From Olavius sp. associated proteobacterium Delta 1 (GTDB lineage: Bacteria > Desulfobacterota > Desulfobacteria > Desulfobacterales > JAFDCJ01): a stretch of DNA of 59,177 nucleotides. Position numbers and translations under genes: made by a program. The DNA is taken from assembly GCA_902749685.1 (NCBI GenBank), contig CACVKW010000697.1, positions 1 to 59,177 of the forward strand. Direction: 5' to 3'. Below the pieces are notes generated by a model. It was not told the origin of the DNA. It ran no database searches and was given only the letters and a program-made list of their open reading frames with translations. Positions 43,114-51,177 of the stretch are shown in pieces. Each line of letters starts with the position of its first letter. Within the stretch, counting starts at the first letter, position 1.

Positions 43114-43262
43114 AAATATTCTCCCTTGTATTGGTCAAATGGTTGATTAATCGGATAGATAAAAAGTGGCCATCTTAACGATCCGACCCTTCTAAACGCT
43201 CCTGCCCGAGACATCCAATCAACTATTCAACTATTTAGCTGATTTTACCGGTTCAGCAGGAT

Positions 43263-44342
43263 TTAATGCCTTCGCCTGCTGTGAAACTCCTTGGCCCGCA
43301 AACAGTTATCCTGCATCAGCTCCGCGAGCATGGTCTTGATGGCGCTGTTGTCCTCCGCCCGGTATGTGTTTAAATTATTTTTATATTCCGGCAGGCGATA
43401 GAGGAAGTTGCCGATCGCCTCGCTTCTGATCCGCCTTAAGTTAATGCCGTACTTCAAGCGGGCCAGCAGATAGGCATTGAGCTCCTGTTCGAACTGCCCA
43501 CGCATGGGCAACGCCAGGTAAGGTTTGCGTAAATAAAATGCTTCCGTCATCAGGGTGAATCCGGCTGTGGCCATAACCGCCTTGCAGGTTGCCAGATCCT
43601 TCAAAAACCCCGCCTTGCTAAACGGTTTATACACAATGTGGCCATCCTGCTCATCACGATCATAACCATACACCCGGAACCGTTCCCGGGCAAAGGATTT
43701 CAATACTTTAAGAAACGATTCAAATCCACTCGTCAGGTAGACCAGCACATGTCCGCCATCGGACGGCTGACGCGTTTGAACCGATTGCCGTATAATCGAA
43801 GGGAAAAAAAAGGTGCGATCATTTTTGGCTTCGCCGTAGTAGAAGGTGGTCACGAGCGATACATCCGGCCGCGGCACCATCGCCCGGATGATGCTGACCG
43901 TCATCCGGCGCTCCTTTTGCAGGCGGGCCGGACAAGGATAGGTCATGTAGCGAATGCGATGCTGATTATCGATACTAATCAGCGGCAGATCATAATGATG
44001 GGCCAGGTAGGCGGTCATCGGTTCAAAATCGGTGATCACGCAATCCGGCTGGAAAATCTTGAAGATATCCTTTCGCAGCGCATGCAGTTTTTGGTGCCCG
44101 CGGGGTAAGCGCTGCAAGTTTTCGGTAAACGTTTTAACTTTTGAAACCCGATTGTTTGAACTGGCAATATGAAGCCCCTCGGTTTCAAATACATCGAAAT
44201 CGTCTTTAAGATTGCGATAACCCCGGTCATAGCTGACCACTTTAACTAGATGACCCAGTTGTTCCAGATAGGTGATCATCTCCCGGGCCCGTGAGGAATG
44301 GCCGGAACCTTCGCCCGATACTCCATACACGATTTTTGCCAA
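43263..44342 (-). CDS. MJ1255/VC2487-family glycosyltransferase-like protein
   Basis: 359 aa GT-B fold protein. The N-terminal glycine-rich motif is YGVSGEGSGHSSRAREM, followed by DCVITDFEPMTAYLAH and PLISIDNQHRIRYMTYPCP. The C-terminal nucleotide-sugar part has VMATAGFTLMTEAFYLRKP and LALPMRGQFEQELNAYLL, typical of UDP-glycosyltransferases of this group. Probable role: transfer of a hexose-type unit to a lipid or envelope component. Substrate unproven. The neighbouring genes (DUF169, lipoprotein) do not form an obvious glycan operon. Confidence 0.85.
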   Translation of the reverse strand: MAKIVYGVSGEGSGHSSRAREMITYLEQLGHLVKVVSYDRGYRNLKDDFDVFETEGLHIASSNNRVSKVKTFTENLQRLPRGHQKLHALRKDIFKIFQPDCVITDFEPMTAYLAHHYDLPLISIDNQHRIRYMTYPCPARLQKERRMTVSIIRAMVPRPDVSLVTTFYYGEAKNDRTFFFPSIIRQSVQTRQPSDGGHVLVYLTSGFESFLKVLKSFARERFRVYGYDRDEQDGHIVYKPFSKAGFLKDLATCKAVMATAGFTLMTEAFYLRKPYLALPMRGQFEQELNAYLLARLKYGINLRRIRSEAIGNFLYRLPEYKNNLNTYRAEDNSAIKTMLAELMQDNCLRAKEFHSRRRH

Positions 44343-44464
44343 AGATAACTCCTTAAATTCCAGTCAAGAATCTCTTGTATGAAACTCCAGTTTATTTTTC
44401 GATTAGACTGGCCGCTTTTCAGGCCAGCGGCAGGGCTGAACCCCGAACCACTGAACGTTTGCCA

Positions 44465-45304
44465 TTATTTGGTCTTCACCAGACTCTGCCAGGTCGGCCG
44501 CTCCAGAAATGAGCCGCTTACATTCGCTTCCATCTCCTTAAACAAAGAAAGCGGTGCGGCAAACGACATCAGATTGTCACCAAGCTGCTTGCGGATGTAG
44601 ACCCTGGCAGATAAATCCGTCAGGCCGACGACGGCCCGCGGCGTTTCGGCCCGGGCTTCCTGATAGGGGTAAATTCCAATGGTCTGACATCCGGCGGCAT
44701 AGGGCATGATGACATTTTGGTTGTCGCCCCGGTCGTAATTAGCCAGGACCACCAGTGCAGAAAGCTGGTCGGGGTCGGCAAAAAAAATCACAACCTGCGG
44801 TTTTTCTTGAGCCGGGTCAACTTCGGATAGAGGTTTGAAAGCCACATAGGTTGTGGGGATATCGGTGATCGGCAGGCATTCGATAAATTTTTTAACCTGC
44901 TCCGGGCTCTTCATGTAACGCTCCCCATGAACGAAATTATCGTGAGCCTCCGCGGTTAAAAATGGCTTCACTTGCGCGGCCGTCTGTCGACCCTGCTCCC
45001 ACTGATCATTACCGGAAGACAAAAAATGGCAGAAACATTCCTCGCCGCCGGGAAAATTTTTATATTGATCACCGAATCCCATACCGATTCCACCACCAAA
45101 GCAGCCAAAGGTCTGACGGTCACAAACAGCGACTTTACCCCTGGCCGCACTGGCTGCCAGCCACATAATGCAGCCCCACTTACGTTCCTTGAACTGCACG
45201 GCACCGTCTGGTTTTTGATCTGACCAAATGAGAGCCACCGGTTGATGTTTGAGGGCTACGGCTTTTGATATTTTACTTTTCATGAAAAACGCCTTAACCG
45301 ACAT
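44465..45304 (-). CDS. DUF169 family protein
   Basis: 279 aa. The DUF169 pattern is visible: PVALIWSDQKPD, the Cys-rich stretches GCIMWLAASAARGK, FGCFGGGIGMGFG and GGEECFCHFL, and a C-terminal GCQTIGIYPYQEA. Cysteines are numerous (at least seven) and arranged in pairs, suggesting cluster or metal binding. DUF169 proteins are common in anaerobes and methanogens, and their function is not known. A second ATG at 45283 (MKSKISKA) may be the true start. It lies 160 nt from the haloalkane dehalogenase gene on the same strand. Confidence 0.85.
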   Translation of the reverse strand: MSVKAFFMKSKISKAVALKHQPVALIWSDQKPDGAVQFKERKWGCIMWLAASAARGKVAVCDRQTFGCFGGGIGMGFGDQYKNFPGGEECFCHFLSSGNDQWEQGRQTAAQVKPFLTAEAHDNFVHGERYMKSPEQVKKFIECLPITDIPTTYVAFKPLSEVDPAQEKPQVVIFFADPDQLSALVVLANYDRGDNQNVIMPYAAGCQTIGIYPYQEARAETPRAVVGLTDLSARVYIRKQLGDNLMSFAAPLSLFKEMEANVSGSFLERPTWQSLVKTK

Positions 45305-45411
45305 TTTTTTAGCCTTTAAAATTAGATGTCTTCCATTTTTTTCCGCATTCCGAATTCATCTGGTGGCGCAACCATGCAGATAATATTATCATACGGCAGG
45401 TTTAACAAAGA

Positions 45412-46311
45412 TCAAAGGTCGAATGCTTCCAGAGCCCTTTTCGCCACCACATCTCCCCACTCCTGCACAAAGTGACCGGCCTCAGGGATCTCATAGGGTG
45501 CCGGACAGCCTTTGATCAGTTTTCGCAGATTATTCATCACCGGCGGACCAAGCACCGCATCCTGCATCCCGATAGCCATAAAGGTTTCACCGGACCAATC
45601 TGTCTTCAACCAGTCACGGGCCTTCCGTGACAAGGCTGCGCCGGGTGCATCCGGACTGTCAGGAACCATTGCCGGAAAACGCCGGACACCCGCTTTGTAT
45701 TTAAGATCGGGAAAGGGCGCGTCGTAGGCAGCGCATTCTTCAACCGTTAGAGTTGGACAGGCGCGCTTCATTAGACCGGCAACATCAAAATCAGGATTGT
45801 CTTTAACAAATTTACGCCAGGCCACAAAACCATCCGAAAGTTTCATATCTCCCGTGCCCAAGGCGGTGTTCATCACGATAAGTTTGGATACCCGGCCGGA
45901 AATGTCCATGGGCAGGGTCAGTCCCAGGAGTCCGCCCCAGTCCTGGCATACCAGGATGATATTGTTTAAATCCAAACTTTCAATGAAGGCCATCAATGAC
46001 ATACGATGAAAATCGAATTGATACACATCGTCGGAAACCGGCTTATCGGATCTGCCAAAACCGAAATAATCCGGCGCCACTGCTCTGTGCCCGCTGGCTG
46101 TAAATACGGGAATCATCTTGCGATACAAATAGCTCCAGGTCGGCTCGCCGTGCAAGCACAAAAAAACATTCTGGGCGTTGGGTGGACCTTCGTCCACGTA
46201 ATGCATTCGCAGACCTTCATAACCTTTGAGTTCATCCAGGTATTGGGGACTAAAAGAAAAACCATCAAGATTTTTGAACCGTTCTGCCGGTGTTCTTAAA
46301 ACATCATTCAT
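45412..46311 (-). CDS. Haloalkane dehalogenase (HLD-I, DhlA-like)
   Basis: 299 aa alpha/beta hydrolase very close in layout to the 1,2-dichloroethane dehalogenase DhlA of Xanthobacter. All residues that define that enzyme are recognisable: the oxyanion-hole HGEPTWSYLYRKM, nucleophile Asp with halide-binding Trp in VCQDWGGLLGL, the second halide-binding Trp in GFVAWRKF, acid Asp in AIGMQDAVLG and base His in PEAGHFVQEWG. It replaces halogen by hydroxyl without oxygen. Whether this enzyme acts on haloalkanes or on a natural ester/epoxide cannot be told from sequence. The gene stands apart from any degradation operon. Confidence 0.9.
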   Translation of the reverse strand: MNDVLRTPAERFKNLDGFSFSPQYLDELKGYEGLRMHYVDEGPPNAQNVFLCLHGEPTWSYLYRKMIPVFTASGHRAVAPDYFGFGRSDKPVSDDVYQFDFHRMSLMAFIESLDLNNIILVCQDWGGLLGLTLPMDISGRVSKLIVMNTALGTGDMKLSDGFVAWRKFVKDNPDFDVAGLMKRACPTLTVEECAAYDAPFPDLKYKAGVRRFPAMVPDSPDAPGAALSRKARDWLKTDWSGETFMAIGMQDAVLGPPVMNNLRKLIKGCPAPYEIPEAGHFVQEWGDVVAKRALEAFDL

Positions 46312-46732
46312 GATTGTACCTCCGCTAAAAGCCTATTTCAGCATCTTATCAAAATGGGCTATGTTGATACATAGATTTGGACAACGACCAATATTCAAAG
46401 ATTAAGGGATTCTGGCCCAGAGGACCAGGATTTCGCTTTCAGAAAAAACACATAATGAATTCGAGCTTTTTCGAATTCACTATTTTGAATAGTTAAAAAA
46501 ATTCCTTATGTCAAAGGCTATCGATTTATTTATTGCCTTAAGTTTATCTGTTTTTTCATCCATGCCTCCAAACTTTCTTGGGATGCTGCCAATTTATTTG
46601 CATAAATACACGCGATCCTGTATGAGTCGATAGTAAGTGCTCCTCGAAAGCATCGACTAAAAAGGGTCCAAATATTGAAAATTGAATATTTTTGTCACAA
46701 AATGCGCAAAAATAACAACTAAGGAGAAAACC
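46312..46732. other. Gap with AT hairpin upstream of CBS gene
   Basis: 421 nt between the dehalogenase and the CBS gene (divergent). GAATTCGA (46457-46464) pairs with TCGAATTC (46471-46478) around a 6-nt loop. A TTGAAAA/TTGAATA pair near 46675-46687 resembles the heptamer tract at 13868. No ORF is supported. Confidence 0.5.
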
Positions 46733-47203
46733 ATGAATACTGCAGAAGACATTGTTGGGGATAAGCATCGTGACATTGTTTCCATTTCATGGGATCAGAC
46801 GGTTCAACAGGCTTGCCAAAAAATGGTCGATCGAAAAATCGGCGCAATTCTGGTTAAGAAGGATGGCCAATTCGTTGGAATTTGGACCGAACGGGATCTA
46901 CTCCTCAAAATAACTGAAGAAGGGTTCGATCCCCAAACTGCAAAAATCGGCGACCATATGTCCACGCCGCTTAAAACGGCGCCCCACAGCACTCGGATCC
47001 ACAGGCTGAAAGAGATGTTTCTGGGATTGTATCTGCGACACCTGCCCATCGAAAAAGATGGTGAGTTCATCGGTCTGCTTTCAATAGGCGATGTCCTCAG
47101 AGCCAGCCTGATTGATATGGATTATCAGTTAAAACAAATTAATGCGTTTGTCACCTGGGACTTTTATGAAAACTGGCGAGAGGGCCGAAAGAAGCCGGAG
47201 TAG
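46733..47203 (+). CDS. Two-CBS-domain protein
   Basis: 156 aa from ATG 46733, which has AAGGAG seven nt upstream; the longer open frame from 46682 lacks support. It consists of two consecutive CBS domains: first VSISWDQTVQQACQKMVDRK with AILVKKDGQFVGIWTERDLL, second APHSTRIHRLKEMFLGLYLR with HLPIEKDGEFIGLLSIGDVL. Such proteins bind adenosine nucleotides and regulate partners. No effector domain is fused. It lies 19 nt before the DadA-like gene, so the two are probably in one operon; the partner is not known. Confidence 0.88.
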   Translation: MNTAEDIVGDKHRDIVSISWDQTVQQACQKMVDRKIGAILVKKDGQFVGIWTERDLLLKITEEGFDPQTAKIGDHMSTPLKTAPHSTRIHRLKEMFLGLYLRHLPIEKDGEFIGLLSIGDVLRASLIDMDYQLKQINAFVTWDFYENWREGRKKPE

Positions 47204-47222
47204 ATTCTTGCTATTAAAACCC

Positions 47223-48479
47223 ATGGTCCAAAAAACAGAAACTCTGATTATCGGCGGCGGTGCTATTGGTGTTTGCTGCGCCTTTTACCTCAATGCGCTT
47301 GGCAAAAAGGTCTTGCTGGTTGAAAAAAATGATATCTGCTCGGGCAGTTCTTACGGTAACGCCGGACTTATCGTTCCCAGCCACAGTGTACCTCTGGCAG
47401 CACCCGGGGTCATCGGCCGGGGTCTTAAATGGATTTCTAAGCCGCAAAGCCCCTTTTACATTAAACCGCGCCTGGATCGGAATTTACTCGCCTGGCTGTG
47501 GAAGTTTCGCGGTGTTTGCAACATGCACCACGTGCGCCAATCTATACCTGTGTTGCACGATCTTCATACAGCCAGCCTCAAATTGTATGAAGCGCTGGCA
47601 GATATTGAAGGTATGGATTTCGCGTTTGAAAAAAAGGGACTGCTGGAACTCTATAATACCCATAAAGGATATGACAAAGGCATTGCAAACATCCATTTAA
47701 TAAAAGAATACGGAATTCAAAACAGAATACTGCAAAAAAAAGAACTCAATGAATTCCTGGGAGGTATTCGAACCGCTGCGGTCGGCGGCGCCTACCGGCC
47801 GCATGATGCCCATCTTATCCCCGACTGGTTTGTGCACCGGTTGGCCCGGCACAGTGAGAAAATAGGGGTCCGGTTTTTGACATCGTGCGAAGTGCTCGAT
47901 TTTGAGACCGCCGGCCGTCATGTCACCCGAATTAAAACCACCAGGGGGGATATATCAGCTGAGGAAATCGTTATCGCTGGTGGATCCTGGTCCACGGAAC
48001 TGGCCCGTCATCTGCAGCTAAATCTTTCAATGCAACCGGCCAAGGGATACAGCATCACATTCAGACGCCCCGCCCAATGTCCTTGCCTGCCGGTAGCCAT
48101 GGCCGAATCAAAAACCGTGCTCACTCCGATGGAGGACACGCTACGATTTGCCGGCACCCTCGAGCTTGCAGGATTCGATCAATCAATCAACCTGCGTCGG
48201 GTGCAGGCCATCCTTAAAGCCGTTCGGGCATATTTTCCGGATATGGATCCCGACTCCCTTGAGCTGCTCGAAATCTGGCGGGGCCTGAGGCCGTGCAGTC
48301 CTGACGGACTTCCCTACCTCGGGCGGGCCCCGCGCTACGACAATGTGATCCTGGCAACCGGCCACGGGACGCTGGGAATTTCGCTGGCGCCCATCACCGG
48401 AAAAGTCGTATCACAGTTAAGTGCCAATGATAAGCCGGCCATCAACATGGCAGCCCTGAGCGTTGAACGCTTCAACTGA
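47223..48479 (+). CDS. FAD-dependent amino acid oxidase/dehydrogenase (DadA-like)
   Basis: 418 aa from ATG 47223. The N-terminal FAD motif is LIIGGGAIGVCCAFYLNALG, followed by the family phrase SGSSYGNAGLIVPSHSVPLA. Later come PAKGYSITFRRP, TVLTPMEDTLRFAGTLELAG and the C-terminal FAD loop VILATGHGTLGISLAPITGK, all typical of D-amino-acid dehydrogenase DadA. Probably a membrane-linked oxidase of D-amino acids or proline-like imino acids, delivering electrons to quinone. The substrate is inferred only. It sits 19 nt after the CBS gene. Confidence 0.88.
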   Translation: MVQKTETLIIGGGAIGVCCAFYLNALGKKVLLVEKNDICSGSSYGNAGLIVPSHSVPLAAPGVIGRGLKWISKPQSPFYIKPRLDRNLLAWLWKFRGVCNMHHVRQSIPVLHDLHTASLKLYEALADIEGMDFAFEKKGLLELYNTHKGYDKGIANIHLIKEYGIQNRILQKKELNEFLGGIRTAAVGGAYRPHDAHLIPDWFVHRLARHSEKIGVRFLTSCEVLDFETAGRHVTRIKTTRGDISAEEIVIAGGSWSTELARHLQLNLSMQPAKGYSITFRRPAQCPCLPVAMAESKTVLTPMEDTLRFAGTLELAGFDQSINLRRVQAILKAVRAYFPDMDPDSLELLEIWRGLRPCSPDGLPYLGRAPRYDNVILATGHGTLGISLAPITGKVVSQLSANDKPAINMAALSVERFN

Positions 48480-48748
48480 AAACCGGCAGAATCTTTTTAA
48501 AGCGCATCCGCAGATGACCATAATTTTTAGATTCTCTTGACAAATATCTGGCAGCCGCCACAGCAGATCCGATCGACCGATTTTATCTTAGCATTAAGGG
48601 ACCCACCTAAGGACGAAACCCTATCCCGGCTTTTCGATTGACAGTTGTCCAGCAAATCCCAGGCAGGTAAAAATCCAGCAGCTATTGACGATTTGAAAAT
48701 TGATAAGCATATTCAACTAAATTCGGTCTACCCGGGAGAATACAAATT
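48480..48748. other. Gap upstream of GAF/PAS sensor
   Basis: 269 nt. Nothing recognised except AT-rich patches and a CGGGAG ribosome-binding site (48731-48736) for the following gene. Confidence 0.4.
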
Positions 48749-49870
48749 ATGGCCGATTCAACATCAAAAGATCATGAAATCAGCAATTCGTTGCTTGAGT
48801 TGTCGTCCGTTCTGATATCCAAAATCTCTTTGGAAGAGTTCTCTTACCTGGTGCTGGAAAACGCCAAGCGCCTGACACAAAGCAAATACGGTTTCGTAGG
48901 ATATATGGATCCCCAAACTGGATCTTTTATCTGCCCAACTTTGAGCAGAGATATCTGGCATGAATGTCAAGTACCCGATAAAACATTTAGATTTGAAAAA
49001 CCTTGTGGATTATGGGGCTGGGTATTAGAGAATAAAAAACCAATCATCTGCAACGAGCCTTCAGATGAAATCATATCCACCGGCACACCGCCGGGACACA
49101 TTCCCATTCAACGCTTTCTGTCTGCCCCGGCACTAATCGGCCAAAGACTTTTCGGCCAAATCGCATTGGCCAACGCAACCGCCGAATACGACGAAAACGA
49201 TCTTAAGATGGTTGTACCGCTGGCGGCGTTTTATGCGATTGCGATAGAACGGATGCTTGCAGAAAAGGCCGAACAGGCCAGTGAAGAGAAGTATCGGTCC
49301 TTGATTTCAACAATGAATGAAGGTCTTTGTCTTCACCAAGTTCTATATGACGATTCGCAAAATGCGGTCGATTACCAAATCTTAGACGTAAACCCGGCAT
49401 ATGAGTCGATTGTCGACCTTACCAGAGAAAATGTTCTCGGGAAAAAGGCATCCGACATTTATGGAACCGGCCGGCCCCCGTTTCTGGAAGTTTACGCCAA
49501 GGTGGCTGAAACCCGGCAACCCACCAGTTTCGATACTTATTTCCCTCCCATGGACAAGCACTTTAGTATATCCGTATACTCCCCCCGTAAAGGACAGTTT
49601 GCAACGATCTTCTCAGACATTAGCGAGCAAAAAAAATTGTTGGCCCAAAAAGAAGCGCTGATTGCCGAGCTGCGTGCGGCCGGCGCCAGAATCAAAACCC
49701 TGAAAGGATTATTACCGATTTGTGCTTCCTGCAAAAAAATTCGGGATGACCGTGGCTACTGGCAGCAAATAGAAAAATATGTTGGAGAGCATACTGAGGC
49801 AAACTTCAGTCACGGCATCTGCCCGGATTGTGCCGTCCTGCTATATCCCGGTCTTTATGAAAAAGATTAG
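48749..49870 (+). CDS. GAF-PAS sensor protein with C-terminal cysteine motif
   Basis: 373 aa. Residues about 15-175 are a GAF domain (LVLENAKRLTQSKYGFVGYM, GQIALANATAEYDENDL). Residues about 185-300 are a PAS domain (SLISTMNEGLCLHQVLYD, LDVNPAYESIVDLTRENV). A short coiled coil follows, and the C-terminus has a four-Cys motif: ICASCKKIRDD, then GICPDCAVLLYP, probably a zinc knuckle often seen at the end of sensor proteins of delta-proteobacteria. No kinase, GGDEF or output domain is fused. It lies 3 nt before the methyltransferase gene, a likely operon partner. Confidence 0.85.
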   Translation: MADSTSKDHEISNSLLELSSVLISKISLEEFSYLVLENAKRLTQSKYGFVGYMDPQTGSFICPTLSRDIWHECQVPDKTFRFEKPCGLWGWVLENKKPIICNEPSDEIISTGTPPGHIPIQRFLSAPALIGQRLFGQIALANATAEYDENDLKMVVPLAAFYAIAIERMLAEKAEQASEEKYRSLISTMNEGLCLHQVLYDDSQNAVDYQILDVNPAYESIVDLTRENVLGKKASDIYGTGRPPFLEVYAKVAETRQPTSFDTYFPPMDKHFSISVYSPRKGQFATIFSDISEQKKLLAQKEALIAELRAAGARIKTLKGLLPICASCKKIRDDRGYWQQIEKYVGEHTEANFSHGICPDCAVLLYPGLYEKD

Positions 49871-49873
49871 AAG

Positions 49874-50998
49874 ATGAGCCAAAACAGACTGGAACAGATT
49901 ATCTGTCAGAGAATCAATAGATCGGGGCCAATCACATTCGAGACGTTCATGGATATGAGTCTCTACCAGCGCGAATTTGGTTATTATATGACGGAGAAAT
50001 CGAGAATAGGTCCGCATGGTGATTACTATACCTCACCACACCTGCATCCAATTTTCGGCTGGCTCCTGGCAAATCAACTGGATGAAATCAAGCGTATCAT
50101 GGGCGATCCCCATGAATTCACGGTGCTCGAAATCGGCGCCGGCAAAGGATACCTGGCGGAAGGCATCATAGACTTCGCTCAAAGAAAGTTAAATTGGAAA
50201 GGAAACTGGAAATACATCATCGTCGAGAAAAATCGTCACGCCATTAAGAAGCTGATGAAACAATTGAAGGCTTATACCGGACGAATTGAGTGGAAGACTT
50301 CGCTGGAAGCGGTTGACCGATTTTGCGGATGCGTGATCTCCAATGAACTTCTGGATGCTTTCCCCGTTCACCTTGTTGAGATGCATGACCAGTTTCAGGA
50401 AATTTATGTAATTTCAGATAACACCGGGTTCAAAGAGACAAAAGGAGAATTAAGTACCGTCGATCTGCATAACTACATAAACCGCTTTCAAATACCGGCA
50501 ATAAGAGGATATCGGACTGAAATAAATTTAAACATATTGAATTATCTCAACCGGCTTGATGATATTCTGTCGGAGGGGTTCGTGATATCGATAGACTACG
50601 GGTACTCCGGGCGCGAATATTATGCAGCCGAGAGGAACCGGGGCAGCCTTCTTTGCTACCACAAGCATCGGGTCAATCAAAATCCCTACCAACATGTTGG
50701 GGATCAGGACATCACCGCCCATGTAAACTTTACATCTCTCAAAAACTGGGGGGCAATGTTGGGTATGCAGTCCCTGGGATACTGCCCGCAGGGCATATTT
50801 TTAGCTTCCCTGGGAATTGATGAAATCGTTTCTAACGAACTGGCAAACAGTCCAAATTTTCAAATTGAAATGCTGAAAATCAAAGGGCTTCTGTTTGGCA
50901 TAGGAGACAGCCACAAAGCAATGATACAGTATAAAGGCAAAAGGGATCTCGCAGGGCTGAGAGGTTTCAAGCTTAAAAACAGTCTGGCTAGACTTTGA
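49874..50998 (+). CDS. MidA/NDUFAF7-type SAM-dependent methyltransferase
   Basis: 374 aa. COG1565 features: FMDMSLYQREFGYYMTEKSR and GDYYTSPHLHPIFGWLLANQ at the N-terminus, the SAM site VLEIGAGKGYLAEGI, and VISNELLDAFPVHLVEM and FVISIDYGYSGREYY later. In eukaryotes the homologue NDUFAF7 methylates an arginine of complex I subunit NDUFS2. It is striking that it lies beside the nuo operon, converging with it. An equivalent bacterial role is not established, and the preceding sensor gene suggests another context as well. The gene overlaps no other. Confidence 0.9.
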   Translation: MSQNRLEQIICQRINRSGPITFETFMDMSLYQREFGYYMTEKSRIGPHGDYYTSPHLHPIFGWLLANQLDEIKRIMGDPHEFTVLEIGAGKGYLAEGIIDFAQRKLNWKGNWKYIIVEKNRHAIKKLMKQLKAYTGRIEWKTSLEAVDRFCGCVISNELLDAFPVHLVEMHDQFQEIYVISDNTGFKETKGELSTVDLHNYINRFQIPAIRGYRTEINLNILNYLNRLDDILSEGFVISIDYGYSGREYYAAERNRGSLLCYHKHRVNQNPYQHVGDQDITAHVNFTSLKNWGAMLGMQSLGYCPQGIFLASLGIDEIVSNELANSPNFQIEMLKIKGLLFGIGDSHKAMIQYKGKRDLAGLRGFKLKNSLARL

Positions 50999-51003
50999 TG
51001 CCC

Positions 51004-51174
51004 TTACTCTTCCAGGCTAAGATCTATAGATTTTTTTGAACTTCCAGCTCTATTAAATTTGTCCCAGAGCCAGCCCAAAAGAGAAAAGTTGGTGGTAACA
51101 TCAAACCTGACCTCCCGTCCGGATTGTTCGGGCGTCGCGTTGCTGCCTGAAAACTGTTCGTTTTGATTTTCCAT
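51004..51174 (-). CDS. Small 56-residue protein at the end of the nuo operon
   Basis: An ORF starts at ATG 51174, three nt after the nuoN stop codon, with AAGG six nt upstream inside the nuoN end. The protein starts MENQNEQFSGSNATPEQ, has a short central segment NFSLLGWLWDKFNRAG with two Trp that could form an amphipathic helix, and ends in an acidic tail (KKSIDLSLEE). No membrane-spanning helix. The spacing suggests translation with nuoN. It is too short for ordinary ORF detection. Function unknown; a complex I-associated small protein is only a guess. Confidence 0.6.
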   Translation of the reverse strand: MENQNEQFSGSNATPEQSGREVRFDVTTNFSLLGWLWDKFNRAGSSKKSIDLSLEE

Positions 51175-51177
51175 TCT

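Noticed and set aside
47142..47222. Longer start of the DadA-like gene
   Set aside because: It overlaps the CBS gene end; the FAD motif begins directly after ATG 47223, as in the family.
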